54,915 bases of DNA from Buttiauxella warmboldiae (GCF_003818135.1 NZ_RPOH01000040.1:1-54915); one strand, 5' to 3'; shown: positions 9,310 to 19,112, counted from the stretch's first letter. The notes: generated by a model not told the origin, from the letters alone. Numbers and translations are program-made.

Positions 9310-10350
9310 ATGCAATATCATCGTATCCCCCACAGCGCTCTTGAAATAAGTACGCTAGGGCTGGGAACCATGACCTTTGGTGAGCAAAACAGCGAAACCG
9401 ACGCTCATGCACAGCTTGATTACGCCATTCACCAGGGCGTTAACCTGATTGATGTGGCTGAGATGTACCCAGTACCGCCCCGCCCGGAAACCCAGGGGCT
9501 AACCGAAACCTACGTCGGTAACTGGTTAAAACAGCGTGCGAATCGTGAAAAGCTGATTATCGCCTCGAAAGTGAGCGGCCCGAGTCGCAACAACGACGCA
9601 GGTATTCGCCCTAATCAGATACTGGATCGCAGAAATATTCGCGATGCGCTGGATGCCAGCCTGAAGCGTCTGCAAACCGACTATCTCGATCTCTATCAGG
9701 TTCACTGGCCGCAGCGCGCCACCAACTGCTTTGGCAAACTGGGCTACGAATGGAGCGATAATGCGCTGCCGGTGACGCTGCTTGAAACGCTTGAAGCGCT
9801 AACTGAATTCCAGCGCGCCGGGAAAATCCGCTACATCGGAGTTTCCAACGAAACGCCGTGGGGCGTGATGCGCTATCTGCAGCTGGCGGAAAAACATGAT
9901 TTGCCGCGTATTGTCACCATTCAGAATCCCTACAGCCTGGTGAACCGCAGTTTTGAAGTGGGGCTGGCCGAAATCACCCAGCGCGAAGGGGTTGAGCTAC
10001 TGGCTTACTCCTGCCTGGCGTTCGGTACGCTGACCGGGAAATATCTCAACGGAGCCAAACCAGCTGGCGCGCGCAACACGCTGTTTAGCCGTTTCACGCG
10101 CTACAGCGGTGAACAAACTCAGCGCGCGGTTGCCGCCTATGTTGAGGTGGCTAAACGACATAATCTCGACCCGGCACAAATGGCGCTGGCGTTTGTCCGC
10201 CGCCAGCCGTTTGTCGCCAGCACGCTGTTAGGCGCCACCACGCTTGAGCAGTTGAAAACCAATCTTGAAAGCCTGTATTTGGACTTAAATGAAGACGTGC
10301 TTGAAGAGCTGGAAGCGGTAAACCGGGTTTATACCTACCCGGCACCCTAA
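9310..10350 (+). CDS. tas: NADP(H)-dependent aldo-keto reductase Tas
   Basis: 346 residues, as in E. coli. AKR family TIM barrel: the N-terminal LGLGTMTFGEQ, the catalytic Asp/Tyr stretch NLIDVAEMYPVPPRPETQG and the cofactor-binding ENPYSLVNR-like and GATTLEQLKTNL regions are visible. Tas can complement tyrosine auxotrophy of E. coli, hence the name, but its physiological substrate is uncertain. The ribosome site AATAAGGAAAGCGGCT precedes the ATG. It is convergent with lplT. Confidence 0.95.
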   Translation: MQYHRIPHSALEISTLGLGTMTFGEQNSETDAHAQLDYAIHQGVNLIDVAEMYPVPPRPETQGLTETYVGNWLKQRANREKLIIASKVSGPSRNNDAGIRPNQILDRRNIRDALDASLKRLQTDYLDLYQVHWPQRATNCFGKLGYEWSDNALPVTLLETLEALTEFQRAGKIRYIGVSNETPWGVMRYLQLAEKHDLPRIVTIQNPYSLVNRSFEVGLAEITQREGVELLAYSCLAFGTLTGKYLNGAKPAGARNTLFSRFTRYSGEQTQRAVAAYVEVAKRHNLDPAQMALAFVRRQPFVASTLLGATTLEQLKTNLESLYLDLNEDVLEELEAVNRVYTYPAP

Positions 10351-10359
10351 TGTGCAAGT

Positions 10360-10380
10360 CTCCTCTCCGCCGGAGAGGAG
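10360..10380. repeat. Perfect 9-bp inverted repeat between tas and lplT
   Basis: CTCCTCTCC-GCC-GGAGAGGAG lies in the 35-base gap between two convergent genes. Neither strand has a clear T run after the stem: an A run follows on the plus strand. It is therefore not a classical intrinsic terminator, but it could pause or protect 3' ends. Confidence 0.6.
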
Positions 10381-10385
10381 AAAAA

Positions 10386-11582
10386 CTATCTCTGACGCCT
10401 CTGCCAAACCCATAATCCGCTAATCGCCAGCGCAAATACGGCGCCAAAGCCGATACCGATACCAACAATCGATGCCCCGGTTTTAACCGCCAGCGAGAAC
10501 AATCCCAGCATCAGCAACATTGCGGTATTTTCACCGAGGTTCTGCACCGCAATCGCATTGCCCGCGCCAACCGAATGTTTGCCACGCTCCTGCAGCAGCG
10601 CATTAAGCGGAACCACAAAGAAGCCGCCCATGATACCAATCAGCAACAGCAGCAGATAAGCGGGCAGCAGCGCATTCTGGAGCGCGAAGAACAACACGCC
10701 AACGCCGATAAAAATACCGGCTGGCATACAGCGCGCCACGGTTTTTAGCGTCACCAGTTTTGCCGCCGCACCCGCGCCCACCACAATCCCCACGGCAACC
10801 ATGGCGTTCAGGTAAGTGGGCGTCGCGTTATCGGTAATCCCTAATGCTACCGGCACCCACAGCACCAATAAGAAACGCAGCGTGACGCCTGCGCCCCAGA
10901 ACAGGCTGGTGCCGACTAACGAGAAACGAGTATCGCCGCTTTGCCAGAGCACGCGGGTGGCGCTGAAGAAACTGCGCGTCATTGGAGCAAAGCGCCATGA
11001 TTGCCCTGGGCGTGCCGGGGCCAGTTTCGGGATGTAGAGGTTAGCCAGCACCGCACCAGCATAGACCAGCACGCACACGCCAAGCGCCGCCACAATATTC
11101 CAGTCAGCCAGGATGCCACCGGCCATCGAGCCAAGCAGAATGGCGGCAATGGTCGAAGACTCCATCAGGCCATTGGCTTTTACCAGCCGCTCGCCCGTCG
11201 TTAACTCACCGAGAATGCCGTATTTGGCCGGCGAGTAGGCCGCCGCGCCAATCCCGACCAGCAGATACCCCACGAAGGGGTTGAGACCCACACAGATCGC
11301 CGCCGCGCCAAGCAGCTTGAGGCCGTTGGCAAACATCATGACTCGCCCTTTAGCAAAACTATCCGCAACCTGGCCGACAAATGGGGCAAACAAAATATAT
11401 GCGCCGACAAAAACCATCTGTAACACAGGCTGGCTCCAGTCAGGGTAAAACTGCTGTTTCAGCACCGCAAGGGTGGCGAACAGCAGCGCATTATCCCCAA
11501 ATGCGGATAAAAACTGCGCGCCGGTAACGGCCATCATCCCTCTGGACCAAATAGAGGTATTGTTCACAACACGATCATGCAT
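10386..11582 (-). CDS. lplT: Lysophospholipid transporter LplT
   Basis: 398 residues, a major facilitator family protein with about 12 membrane segments. It flips lysophosphatidylethanolamine and related lysolipids across the inner membrane to Aas for reacylation. Typical stretches are [34 protein letters not shown] and [16 protein letters not shown]. Its start overlaps the end of aas by 8 bases, so the two are cotranscribed and translationally coupled, as in E. coli. Confidence 0.96.
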   Translation of the reverse strand: MHDRVVNNTSIWSRGMMAVTGAQFLSAFGDNALLFATLAVLKQQFYPDWSQPVLQMVFVGAYILFAPFVGQVADSFAKGRVMMFANGLKLLGAAAICVGLNPFVGYLLVGIGAAAYSPAKYGILGELTTGERLVKANGLMESSTIAAILLGSMAGGILADWNIVAALGVCVLVYAGAVLANLYIPKLAPARPGQSWRFAPMTRSFFSATRVLWQSGDTRFSLVGTSLFWGAGVTLRFLLVLWVPVALGITDNATPTYLNAMVAVGIVVGAGAAAKLVTLKTVARCMPAGIFIGVGVLFFALQNALLPAYLLLLLIGIMGGFFVVPLNALLQERGKHSVGAGNAIAVQNLGENTAMLLMLGLFSLAVKTGASIVGIGIGFGAVFALAISGLWVWQRRQR

Positions 11583-13734
11583 TCTCTCTCTCCGGCTGGG
11601 TGACCAGCGCTGTCAGGCTGACGAAATCAGGCTTACCGCTCCCCAACACGGGCAGCAGTTTCAGGAAGCGTATATCGCGCGGTACGGCCAGTTCAGGCAC
11701 GCCGTTTACGCGGGCATAGTGCAGCAGTTTTTCACGGTTTAGCTCGCTGTCGGTGGTGAACAGCACCAGAGCTTCGCCTTTGGCGGCATCGGTTTTGATA
11801 ACGGTGGCATGCATTTTTTCCGGCGAAACGCCCAGCGCCAGCTGTTCAACCATTTCCAGCGAAACCATTTCACCGGCAATTTTGGCAAAGCGTTTAGCTC
11901 GCCCCTGGATAATACAAAAGCCGTGTTCATCAAATGTGACAATATCGCCCGTATCGTACCAGCCTTGTTCCATTTCGCCGTTCGCATTCTCAGCAACCGG
12001 CGCTTCCAGCACGCCCGGATTTTCCACGCGCAGATAACCTTTCATGACATTCGGCCCTTTCAGCTGCAGCCGCCCCCCCTCTTCGATGCCCGGAACGGCC
12101 ACCAGACGGGCATCCATCGCTGGCAAAATACGCCCTACGGTGCCTACTTTCGCCGCCATCGGAACGTTGATGGAAACCACTGGCGCACACTCCGTCACGC
12201 CATAGCCTTCCAGCACGCGCAGGCCAAATTTATCCTGCCACAGCTGTTTGGTGCTTTGCTGGAGTTTTTCCGCCCCCGCCACCACATAGCGCAAACGGAA
12301 GAAGTCATAAGGGTTGGCAAAACGCGCGTAGTTGCCAAGGAATGTCGAGGTGCCAAACAGCACGGTGCAGTTACGGTCATAAACCAGCTCCGGCACCATG
12401 CGGTAATGCAGCGGGCTTGGGTAGAGGAAAACTTCCGCACCGGTTAACAGCGGGGTAAATAACCCCACCGTCAGGCCAAAAGAGTGAAATAACGGCAGCG
12501 CCGACATAAAGCGGTCGTTGGCAGTGAAATCAGCGATGGTGCGAATTTGTTCGACGTTCGCCAGCAGGCTTTTGTGGCTGTGCACCACGCCTTTGGGGTT
12601 GCCTTCAGAACCGGAAGTAAACAGCACCATCGCCGCATCTTCCGGCTGCTGTTTTACCTGCGCCAGGCGCGGCAACAGTAAATGAGCAAAGATCCACAAC
12701 TTATCAGCTAAAGTCACATCGGCTTTTAAGTCTTCAAGGAATACCCAGCGCACCTGGGTGAGCTGTTCTGGCAGATGCCATAACTTGCCTTTATCAAGGA
12801 ACTGGCGCGAGGTGAAGATTGTTTTGAGCCGCGCGGCGGTCATCGCGCTGGTTAGCCCTTTCACCCCGGCGGTGTAGTTCATCATCGCCGGAATGCGACC
12901 ACGAGATGAGGCACCAAAAATCACCGCCGCACTGATTGCCGCATTCGGCAGCATCAGGCCAATGGTCTCCCCCGGCGCGCTGTATTTATCAAGAATTCGG
13001 CCGACAAACAGCGACTTAGTCAGCAAGCTGCGGTAGGTATCAGGCTTAAAATTAATATCTTCAATGCAGTTTTTCCGCTCGCCATAGCGATAGCGGGCAG
13101 CAAGCAATGCCTCATATAACGTTTCGCGAGGGCGCACCGCCATACGCGCTTCCATCATTATCTGATGCAGCATTTCGCCCGCCATTTTACGGCGATCGCG
13201 CGCTCGGGGCGCATCCGGCATTGGCACTGATGTTGGCGGCAGAATATGCAGGCTGATACGCGGAAACAGACGACGTTTGACCAGTCCTTTCAGGCGGCTG
13301 AAAAAGGTCAGCTCGGCACCGTCGATACGCACAGGGATAACCGTCGCATTGGATTTTGCGGCAATAAACCCGGCGCCTTCGTAAATTTTCATCAACGAAC
13401 CGGTTACTGAGATGCGCCCTTCCGGGAAGATAACCACCGGGCGCCCCTGCTCCACCAGCCGCACCAGATGTTTTATCGACATCGGTTTTGTCGGGTCGAG
13501 CGGCACAAATTCAATCAGCGGTTTTAGCCAACGCATATACCACTGCCGACTAATAGAAGAGTAGACCGCGAAAACCGGGCGGCCGGGTAAAAAAAGCGCC
13601 AGCAAGATGCCGTCAATAAAAGAGACATGGTTTGGGACAATCAGCACCCGCGACTGGGAAAGAGGTTGCGGATCGCCATAGAGCCGCACCCGGAACAGAA
13701 GACGAAACAGCGTACGGAAAAAACCAAATAGCAT
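11575..13734 (-). CDS. aas: Bifunctional acyl-ACP synthetase / 2-acylglycerophosphoethanolamine acyltransferase
   Basis: 719 residues, the E. coli length. The N-terminal acyltransferase domain carries NHVSFID (catalytic His36 and Asp41) and FPEGRIS. The C-terminal AMP-forming domain carries the P-loop-like [19 protein letters not shown] and [12 protein letters not shown]. It activates fatty acids with ATP onto ACP and reacylates lysophosphatidylethanolamine delivered by LplT. I use the ATG at 13734 because it has AGGGAG at good spacing and aligns with MLFSFFRNL of E. coli; an in-frame start 18 bases upstream is unlikely. Confidence 0.96.
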   Translation of the reverse strand: MLFGFFRTLFRLLFRVRLYGDPQPLSQSRVLIVPNHVSFIDGILLALFLPGRPVFAVYSSISRQWYMRWLKPLIEFVPLDPTKPMSIKHLVRLVEQGRPVVIFPEGRISVTGSLMKIYEGAGFIAAKSNATVIPVRIDGAELTFFSRLKGLVKRRLFPRISLHILPPTSVPMPDAPRARDRRKMAGEMLHQIMMEARMAVRPRETLYEALLAARYRYGERKNCIEDINFKPDTYRSLLTKSLFVGRILDKYSAPGETIGLMLPNAAISAAVIFGASSRGRIPAMMNYTAGVKGLTSAMTAARLKTIFTSRQFLDKGKLWHLPEQLTQVRWVFLEDLKADVTLADKLWIFAHLLLPRLAQVKQQPEDAAMVLFTSGSEGNPKGVVHSHKSLLANVEQIRTIADFTANDRFMSALPLFHSFGLTVGLFTPLLTGAEVFLYPSPLHYRMVPELVYDRNCTVLFGTSTFLGNYARFANPYDFFRLRYVVAGAEKLQQSTKQLWQDKFGLRVLEGYGVTECAPVVSINVPMAAKVGTVGRILPAMDARLVAVPGIEEGGRLQLKGPNVMKGYLRVENPGVLEAPVAENANGEMEQGWYDTGDIVTFDEHGFCIIQGRAKRFAKIAGEMVSLEMVEQLALGVSPEKMHATVIKTDAAKGEALVLFTTDSELNREKLLHYARVNGVPELAVPRDIRFLKLLPVLGSGKPDFVSLTALVTQPERENA

Positions 13735-13801
13735 AGCAACTCCCTTTGTCATGAATAAGCTGCGGGCACTTAAATGTAGTGGCAGATTACATGACTAATT
13801 G

Positions 13802-13845
13802 CACAGGAGCGATAGTTTGGGTACACAGGAGCGAGAGTTTGAGTA
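13802..13845. repeat. Tandem 22-bp repeat upstream of aas
   Basis: Two adjacent 22-base units (13802-13823 and 13824-13845) share CACAGGAGCG and AGTTTG and differ at two positions only. They begin about 70 bases upstream of the aas start and end just past the omr terminator. Their spacing of two helical turns would suit tandem protein binding at the aas promoter (inference). Confidence 0.7.
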
Positions 13846-13868
13846 AAGGAGGTTGTTGAAAATCGGCT

Positions 13869-13956
13869 AAAAAAAACCTGCGCATCTGCGCAGGTCGGTG
13901 CAAAAGAATTGTACTTAACAACGTAACCAGAATTCTCACCAATCAATACCTCTGGG
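13869..13956 (-). ncRNA. omrA: Omr small regulatory RNA (OmrA/OmrB family)
   Basis: On the minus strand the RNA begins CCCAGAGGTATTGATTGGTG, the conserved 5' end of OmrA and OmrB that pairs with target mRNAs. It ends with the terminator stem CCTGCGC-AGAT-GCGCAGG and eight T. Length is about 88 bases, as expected, and it lies between aas and galR as in E. coli. Omr RNAs are Hfq-dependent, are activated by OmpR and repress outer-membrane receptors, csgD and flhDC. E. coli has two tandem copies here; I find only one. The 5' end extends the pairing like OmrA, but the choice between A and B is uncertain. Confidence 0.93.
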
Positions 13957-14208
13957 ATGACAAATGTAGCAGTGACCGCGCCCGTTTCGCCATCGCGAAA
14001 TAGCAACAGCACGCTGCAAACTGTAAGCAAAGATTTAGGCTGAAATCATTAAAAATCCGTAACATGGCTATTCTTTCCGCGCCACCTGCCCCCCCGGGCC
14101 TGCGTAGTGTAACGCTGACACCAGTACGCCCCGGGTTTTCGGTAAGTTTGCGACGATGGCGAGCGTTGCGACCTTGAAGTAACGCGCCTTTTCCGTAACA
14201 CTTAACTT

Positions 14209-14224
14209 GTGTAAACGCTTACCC
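14209..14224. promoter_or_regulatory. GalR-type operator upstream of galR
   Basis: GTGTAAACGCTTACCC matches the GalR/GalS consensus GTGKAANCGNTTNCAC at all but one defined position. It ends 15 bases before the galR ATG, so autoregulation is likely. Confidence 0.75.
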
Positions 14225-14239
14225 ACAGGAATATTTACC

Positions 14240-15247
14240 ATGGCGACAATAAAGGATGTAGCAAGACTGGCAGGCGTTTCTGTCGCCACTGTCTCTCGTG
14301 TGATTAATGCTTCACCAAAAGCCAGCGAAGCCTCACGCCTCGCCGTCACCAGCGCGATGGAAGAACTCAATTACCATCCCAACGCGAATGCCCGGGCGCT
14401 CGCCCAGCAAACCACTGAAACCATTGGTCTGATTGTGGGGGATGTTTCCGACCCGTTCTTTGGCGCGATGGTCAAAGCCGTCGAGCAAGTGGCATACCGC
14501 ACCGGCAACTTTTTATTGATCGGTAACGGTTATCACAACGAACAGAAAGAACGGCAGGCCATAGAGCAGCTTATTCGCCATCGCTGTGCCGCATTGGTGG
14601 TCCACGCGAAGATGATCCCCGATAGCGATCTGATTTCGCTGATGAAGCAGATGCCCGGCATGGTGGTGATTAATCGCATCCTGCCCGGCTTTGAGCAGCG
14701 TTGTGTCGCCCTTGATGACCGTTATGGTGCATGGCTTGCCACCCGCCATCTGATTCAGCAGGGCCATACCAAAATTGGCTATCTGTGTTCCAACCATCAG
14801 ATCTCCGATGCGGACGATCGACTTCAGGGTTACTACGATGCGCTGACGGAGCACGGTTTGTCGATTAACGATCGCTTAGTCACTTATGCCGAGCCGGACG
14901 AAAGCGGCGGCGAGCAGGCAATGACGGAGCTGTTAGGCCGGGGGAAAAATTTCACTGCGGTCGCCTGCTATAACGACTCTATGGCCGCCGGTGCGATGGG
15001 CGTTCTCAATGATAACGGGATTGAGGTGCCAAAAGAGATTTCGCTGATTGGCTTCGATGATATTCTCATCTCACGCTACGTGCGCCCGCGCCTGACCACC
15101 GTGCGCTACCCAATCATCACCATGGCAGCACAGGCCGCAGAGCTGGCGCTGGCGCTGGCCGAAAAACGCGAGCTGCCGGAAATCACCCATATGTTTAGCC
15201 CGACGCTGGTACGCCGCCACTCGGTCATCGCCTGGTCTGGCGAATAA
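14240..15247 (+). CDS. galR: Galactose operon repressor GalR
   Basis: 335 residues, LacI family. The helix-turn-helix MATIKDVARLAGVSVATVSR is followed by the hinge helix NANARALAQQ and a periplasmic-binding-protein-like sugar domain (for example GLIVGDVSDPFFGAMVKAVEQ and IGFDDILISRYVRPRLTTV). It represses gal genes and is released by D-galactose. The ATG at 14240 has ACAGGAA upstream and matches E. coli; an in-frame start 33 bases upstream would run through the operator. The C-terminus is slightly shorter than the E. coli protein. Confidence 0.95.
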   Translation: MATIKDVARLAGVSVATVSRVINASPKASEASRLAVTSAMEELNYHPNANARALAQQTTETIGLIVGDVSDPFFGAMVKAVEQVAYRTGNFLLIGNGYHNEQKERQAIEQLIRHRCAALVVHAKMIPDSDLISLMKQMPGMVVINRILPGFEQRCVALDDRYGAWLATRHLIQQGHTKIGYLCSNHQISDADDRLQGYYDALTEHGLSINDRLVTYAEPDESGGEQAMTELLGRGKNFTAVACYNDSMAAGAMGVLNDNGIEVPKEISLIGFDDILISRYVRPRLTTVRYPIITMAAQAAELALALAEKRELPEITHMFSPTLVRRHSVIAWSGE

Positions 15248-15272
15248 TTGGCAGCGTGAGCCGGCAGGCTTT

Positions 15273-16079
15273 TTACATCAGCTTTCCCTGGAAGAGAGGA
15301 ACCGATTCGAATAAATAACCATCGAAATCAGGCGCATCGGAATCTGACTGTTCGAGCAGGCTATTTTTAACGTTTTCCAGATGCTGCCACATCGCCTGCC
15401 ACGACCCCATCACATCACGGCGACGCAGCGCTGCCAGAATGGTTTGCAGGTCCCCCAGCCATTTCAGGCGATAGCTGCGCGTATCAATGTGCGCCCGCAG
15501 CTGCTGCCACATCGGGCTGCTGTCCTGATGGCGCCAGATATTTTCTACCGTTGCCAGCAGCATCTGGTTTTGTGAAGCGCCAGCCAGAACCAGATGAAAC
15601 ATTTTGCAGTTGTCCTGGCTCAGATCGTTTATCGCAATCGCCCGCTGCTCTTGTTCAAGAATGCGCTTGAGGTTGTCAATATCAGCTTTGGTTGCCATTT
15701 TGGCGGCGAATGCCGCAATATTGCTTTCCAGCAGCTGGCGCGCCTGCAGCATTTCAAACGGGCCGATATCGCTGCTGAAAAAGGCTTCTTCTTCCACTTC
15801 GTGTTCGCCCGGAACGCGAGTGACGTACACGCCAGATCCCTGACGGATATCTACCGTGCCCTGCAGTTCAAGCATCAGCAACGCTTCACGAACAATGGTG
15901 CGGCTAACGCCATAAGTCTCCGCAATGTTACGTTCGGGCGGCAAACGTGAGCCGATCGGATATAACCCCTGCATAATTTGCGCGCGCAGATCCTCACCTA
16001 TTTCCTGATACTGTTTTTTTTCTGGCGAAAGCACAACCTTGTCCACGATATCACCCGCCTGGTTGATTCTCAGCGCCAT
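15273..16079 (-). CDS. GntR-family regulator, FadR subfamily, UxuR/ExuR-like
   Basis: 268 residues. A winged-helix GntR domain (about 22-90; LPPERNIAETYGVSRTIVREAL, then QGSGVYV) is joined to an all-alpha FCD effector domain with GPFEMLQARQLLESNIAAFAA and MWQHLENVKNSLLEQ, phrases almost identical to E. coli UxuR. UxuR and ExuR control hexuronate genes. Here the gene lies 109 bases downstream of the GH1 gene on the same strand, so it may be the last gene of the PTS operon. Palindromes at 19019 and 19113 resemble UxuR/ExuR operators. The effector is unknown; a uronate or phospho-sugar is plausible. Confidence 0.88.
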   Translation of the reverse strand: MALRINQAGDIVDKVVLSPEKKQYQEIGEDLRAQIMQGLYPIGSRLPPERNIAETYGVSRTIVREALLMLELQGTVDIRQGSGVYVTRVPGEHEVEEEAFFSSDIGPFEMLQARQLLESNIAAFAAKMATKADIDNLKRILEQEQRAIAINDLSQDNCKMFHLVLAGASQNQMLLATVENIWRHQDSSPMWQQLRAHIDTRSYRLKWLGDLQTILAALRRRDVMGSWQAMWQHLENVKNSLLEQSDSDAPDFDGYLFESVPLFQGKLM

Positions 16080-16105
16080 GAGGTTCAGGCGCTGTTGTAT
16101 ACCCG

Positions 16106-16186
16106 TTAGCTTATCAACTTATTCATCTGAATCAGACTGAGAATAAACTCCATGCTTTTTCCTTCTTTATCAGCCATCTCCTGCAT
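16106..16186 (-). CDS. Possible 26-codon ORF between GH1 gene and gntR
   Basis: ATG at 16186 to TAA at 16106 encodes MQEMADKEGKSMEFILSLIQ plus six residues. It starts just past the GH1 stop codon, and the end of that gene supplies a weak GGAAA ribosome site. I do not recognise it. It could be a leader peptide, a remnant (its C-terminus faintly recalls EIIA-Lac family ends) or chance. Confidence 0.25.
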   Translation of the reverse strand: MQEMADKEGKSMEFILSLIQMNKLIS

Positions 16187-16188
16187 GA

Positions 16189-17616
16189 TTATTTCCATTC
16201 ATCGTCAACCCTGAGCTGCAACGTGCGGGTTTCGCCCAGCGCCCGGTACCAATGGGCAGATTTTTTAGCGCGGCGCTCACGGTTGTTTTGCAGATTAATT
16301 TCAATCAGCCCGTAGCGATTTTTAAAAGCGTTCATTGGCGAGACATTATCGGTGAAAGCCCACAGCATATAGCCCTGGCAGTTTGCGCCTTCTTCGCGAG
16401 CACGCAGCGCCTGGTATAAATGTTCGCTAATAAACGCGATGCGGTAATCGTCCTCAATCACCCCATCGGCATTGCGGAACTGCGCTTCGTTTTCGGTTCC
16501 CATCCCGCTTTCAGCGACAAACCACGGAATATTGCGATATTCCGTTTTGATCCGCATCGCTATGTCGTAAATAATGCGCGGGTAAATCTCCCAGCCGCGC
16601 GACTTGTTCATGCGCCGCCCTGGTAATTCAAACGGCTCGTAATAATAAGCAGGATGGAATGGGGTTTCCGGGTTCCAGGCGCGTGACGGTGCTTTTACCC
16701 GGTGCGGGTAATATAAATTAATCCCCAGTTCATCCACGGTATTTTCACGGATTATCGCCAGCTCCTGCTCGGTGTAATCCCACTGTATGCCGTGTTTTTC
16801 CAGCAGTTCGATCAGCTGTGGCGGGTACTCGCCGTGCACCAGCGGATCTAAAAATACGCGGTTGTAGAACAGGTCGTAAATCTGCGCCGCTTGTCGATCG
16901 TGTGCGGCAGTTGAACGCGGATAGGTGACTTCCGGGTTAAGAATGCAGCCCACGCTGCCGCTGTACCCTTTTTCACGAAACAGCTTCACCACTTTTGCCG
17001 TGGCGAGGTTCTTGTGGTGGTTCCACTGCATCCACTTATGAGTGTTTTGCTCATAGGGCCAGCGTAGCGCGTCCAGGTAAACCCGTGTTTGCACGACAAT
17101 CGGCTCGTTAAAGGTGAACCAGCGATTCACCTTGTGGGCGTATCGGGCAAAGACTTTTTCAGCGTACAGCACATACAGCTCGACCACTTTTTTCGCCGCC
17201 CAGCCGCCGTAGGTTTCAAACAGCGTGGCAGGCAATTCATAGTGCTCAAGGCAAATCATCGGCTCGATGCCGGTACGGCGCATTTCATCAATGAGATTGT
17301 CGTAGTAGCGCGCGTATTCTTCATCCACCACGCCCTTTTCATAATCAGTGAAAAAGCGCGACCAGTTGATCGAGGTACGGTAGTGCGTCAGCCCCGCCTG
17401 TTTCATTAACGCCACATCTTCACGGTAGCGGTTAATAAAATCGGTAGCGACCGCCGGGCCATACCCCTGGTGCCAGACATGCCTGTCATTTTTATACCAG
17501 GCATCAAGCCAGGAGTCCTGCCCCTCTTTTTTGCCGCTCCAGCCTTCCGTTTGCCAGGCCGATGCCGCAGCGCCGAGGATAAAGCCTTCCGGGATAGTGA
17601 TTTTTACGTTGCTCAT
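16189..17616 (-). CDS. GH1 6-phospho-beta-glucosidase-type glycosidase
   Basis: 475 residues, the common size for GH1 phospho-beta-glucosidases. The acid/base Glu171 sits in FTFNEP and the nucleophile Glu369 in FVAESGMG, where most GH1 enzymes have TENG. The N-terminal FILGAAASAWQTEG and C-terminal WAFTDNVSPMNAFKNRYGLI are also typical. It would hydrolyse the phosphorylated beta-glucoside delivered by the adjacent EIIC in the cytoplasm. I chose the ATG at 17616 because it has AGGAAGG directly upstream and lies 8 bases past the EIIC stop; the longer frame lies within the EIIC gene. Exact substrate is unknown. Confidence 0.9.
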   Translation of the reverse strand: MSNVKITIPEGFILGAAASAWQTEGWSGKKEGQDSWLDAWYKNDRHVWHQGYGPAVATDFINRYREDVALMKQAGLTHYRTSINWSRFFTDYEKGVVDEEYARYYDNLIDEMRRTGIEPMICLEHYELPATLFETYGGWAAKKVVELYVLYAEKVFARYAHKVNRWFTFNEPIVVQTRVYLDALRWPYEQNTHKWMQWNHHKNLATAKVVKLFREKGYSGSVGCILNPEVTYPRSTAAHDRQAAQIYDLFYNRVFLDPLVHGEYPPQLIELLEKHGIQWDYTEQELAIIRENTVDELGINLYYPHRVKAPSRAWNPETPFHPAYYYEPFELPGRRMNKSRGWEIYPRIIYDIAMRIKTEYRNIPWFVAESGMGTENEAQFRNADGVIEDDYRIAFISEHLYQALRAREEGANCQGYMLWAFTDNVSPMNAFKNRYGLIEINLQNNRERRAKKSAHWYRALGETRTLQLRVDDEWK

Positions 17617-17623
17617 GCCTTCC

Positions 17624-18961
17624 TCACGCGTTGTTGGCCATTTGTTGCTGCTCGGCCTGCAGCTGCGCAAGCTCCGCGCGGCGCGAGGCAATTTTCACAA
17701 ACGGCAGATAAATCAGCACCGAAACCAGAATACAGCCCAGTTGCGTCACGACCGCGCCCATGGAGCCCGCGGTAGAAAGCCAGGCGTTGATCAATGGCGG
17801 CGTAGTCCACGGCACCATCACCACCGCTTTACCGGCAAAGCCCATCACCGTTGCAAAGTAGCCAATCGTGCCGGTAACCAGTGGCGTAATAATGAAGGGA
17901 ATAGCCAAAATAGGGTTAAGCATAATCGGCATACCAAAGATCACCGGCTCGTTAATATTGAAGATCCCTGGACCGAATGAGAGCTTAGCTATCTCTTTCA
18001 TTTCTTTTCGTTTAGTGGCAATCATCACCGCAATCAGCAGGCCGATAGTCAGACCCGACCCGCCAATACTCATATACACATCCCAGAACGGCATGGTGAT
18101 GATATTGGGGATCTCTTTGCCCTGCTCAAATGCGCTCATATTGACGGTAATCGCCCCGAGCAGCAGCGGCTCGCGGATAGGTTTAATCATCTGGTTGCCG
18201 TGGATCCCGATAACCCAGAAAAGCTGGGCTACGAACATCAACAGCAGGATCCCCGGCAGGCTTTGCACCACTTTTTCCAGCGGTTGCTGCACCACCTGAT
18301 ACACCGCGTCATACAAATACATGCCGGTAGTCTGGTGGAAAATAAATCCAAAAGTGGCAATCGCGGTAACGGTAATGATCGAGGGGATCAAGGCGGAGAA
18401 AGAGGCGGAAACGTTAGGCGGTACGGTATCGGGCATTTTTATCTTCAGCCCCTCGCGTTGTTCCAGCCAGCAGTAAATCTCCACCGACAAAATGGCGATA
18501 AACATGCCGAGGAACAGGCTACGGGTATCAGAAAACTGGCGCGCCAGAATATCTTTCACCTGGTGCATTTCACCATCAACCATCATTTCGATGGTCGTCG
18601 GCGTTACGCAGATAAAGCAGATCACCGCCAGCAGGCCGGGAAACAGACTTTTGATGCCGTTAATGCGCCCCAGCTCAATACCAATCAGAAACACCGCGCC
18701 GATGTTCAAAAAGTTAAGCGTGGCATAGTTAATTGCCGAGGTAATCGGCTTTAGCTGAGCGAGAAAAGAGAGTGCAGAAAAACTGGCCAGCCCGTTTTTC
18801 GGGTCCAGCACCATATTAGAGATCAGTACGGAGAACGCCCCGACGATGATGACCGGCATCAGGGTAATAAAGGAAGCTTTGATCGCCATAATATAGCGGT
18901 AGCTATTGAATTTAGTGGCGAAACTTCCCAGCGAGTCGATTAACTTTTCCTGCATAGCCAT
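17624..18961 (-). CDS. PTS beta-glucoside/cellobiose-type EIIC permease
   Basis: 445 residues, about ten membrane segments, Lac/cellobiose-family EIIC (CelB/ChbC-like). Visible family stretches are GPGIFNINEPVIFGMPIMLNP-type sequence (here FGPGIFNINEPVIFGMPIML) and WTTPPLINAWLSTAGS. It would transport and phosphorylate a beta-glucoside together with EIIA and EIIB subunits. Neither is encoded here, so the system must borrow them from elsewhere. It is first in the EIIC-GH1-gntR unit, and the promoter region upstream carries two palindromic operators. Confidence 0.9.
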   Translation of the reverse strand: MAMQEKLIDSLGSFATKFNSYRYIMAIKASFITLMPVIIVGAFSVLISNMVLDPKNGLASFSALSFLAQLKPITSAINYATLNFLNIGAVFLIGIELGRINGIKSLFPGLLAVICFICVTPTTIEMMVDGEMHQVKDILARQFSDTRSLFLGMFIAILSVEIYCWLEQREGLKIKMPDTVPPNVSASFSALIPSIITVTAIATFGFIFHQTTGMYLYDAVYQVVQQPLEKVVQSLPGILLLMFVAQLFWVIGIHGNQMIKPIREPLLLGAITVNMSAFEQGKEIPNIITMPFWDVYMSIGGSGLTIGLLIAVMIATKRKEMKEIAKLSFGPGIFNINEPVIFGMPIMLNPILAIPFIITPLVTGTIGYFATVMGFAGKAVVMVPWTTPPLINAWLSTAGSMGAVVTQLGCILVSVLIYLPFVKIASRRAELAQLQAEQQQMANNA

Positions 18962-19018
18962 AGGGTATACCTCAGTGTTATCGTTTTTTTATTATTCAGG
19001 ACGAGGGGTGAGAAGCCG

Positions 19019-19032
19019 TTTGGTATACCAAA
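19019..19032. promoter_or_regulatory. Operator palindrome 1, UxuR/ExuR-like
   Basis: TTTGGTATACCAAA is a perfect 14-base palindrome 58 bases upstream of the EIIC start. The core TTGGTATACCAA equals that of the UxuR/ExuR consensus, fitting the GntR gene at the end of this operon. Confidence 0.65.
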
Positions 19033-19112
19033 AGTAGAAGCAGGTGCGTAACATTTCCGTGACAAATATCCCACATCGTGCAATTGGGATTCCAATGCCG
19101 CCGATGGTGGCT

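Noticed and set aside
10360-10380. Intrinsic terminator between tas and lplT
   Set aside because: The stem is perfect, but neither strand has the T run after it, so I list it only as an inverted repeat.
13770-14030. 86-codon minus-strand frame between aas and galR
   Set aside because: It runs through the whole Omr RNA and its terminator, so the RNA explains this sequence.
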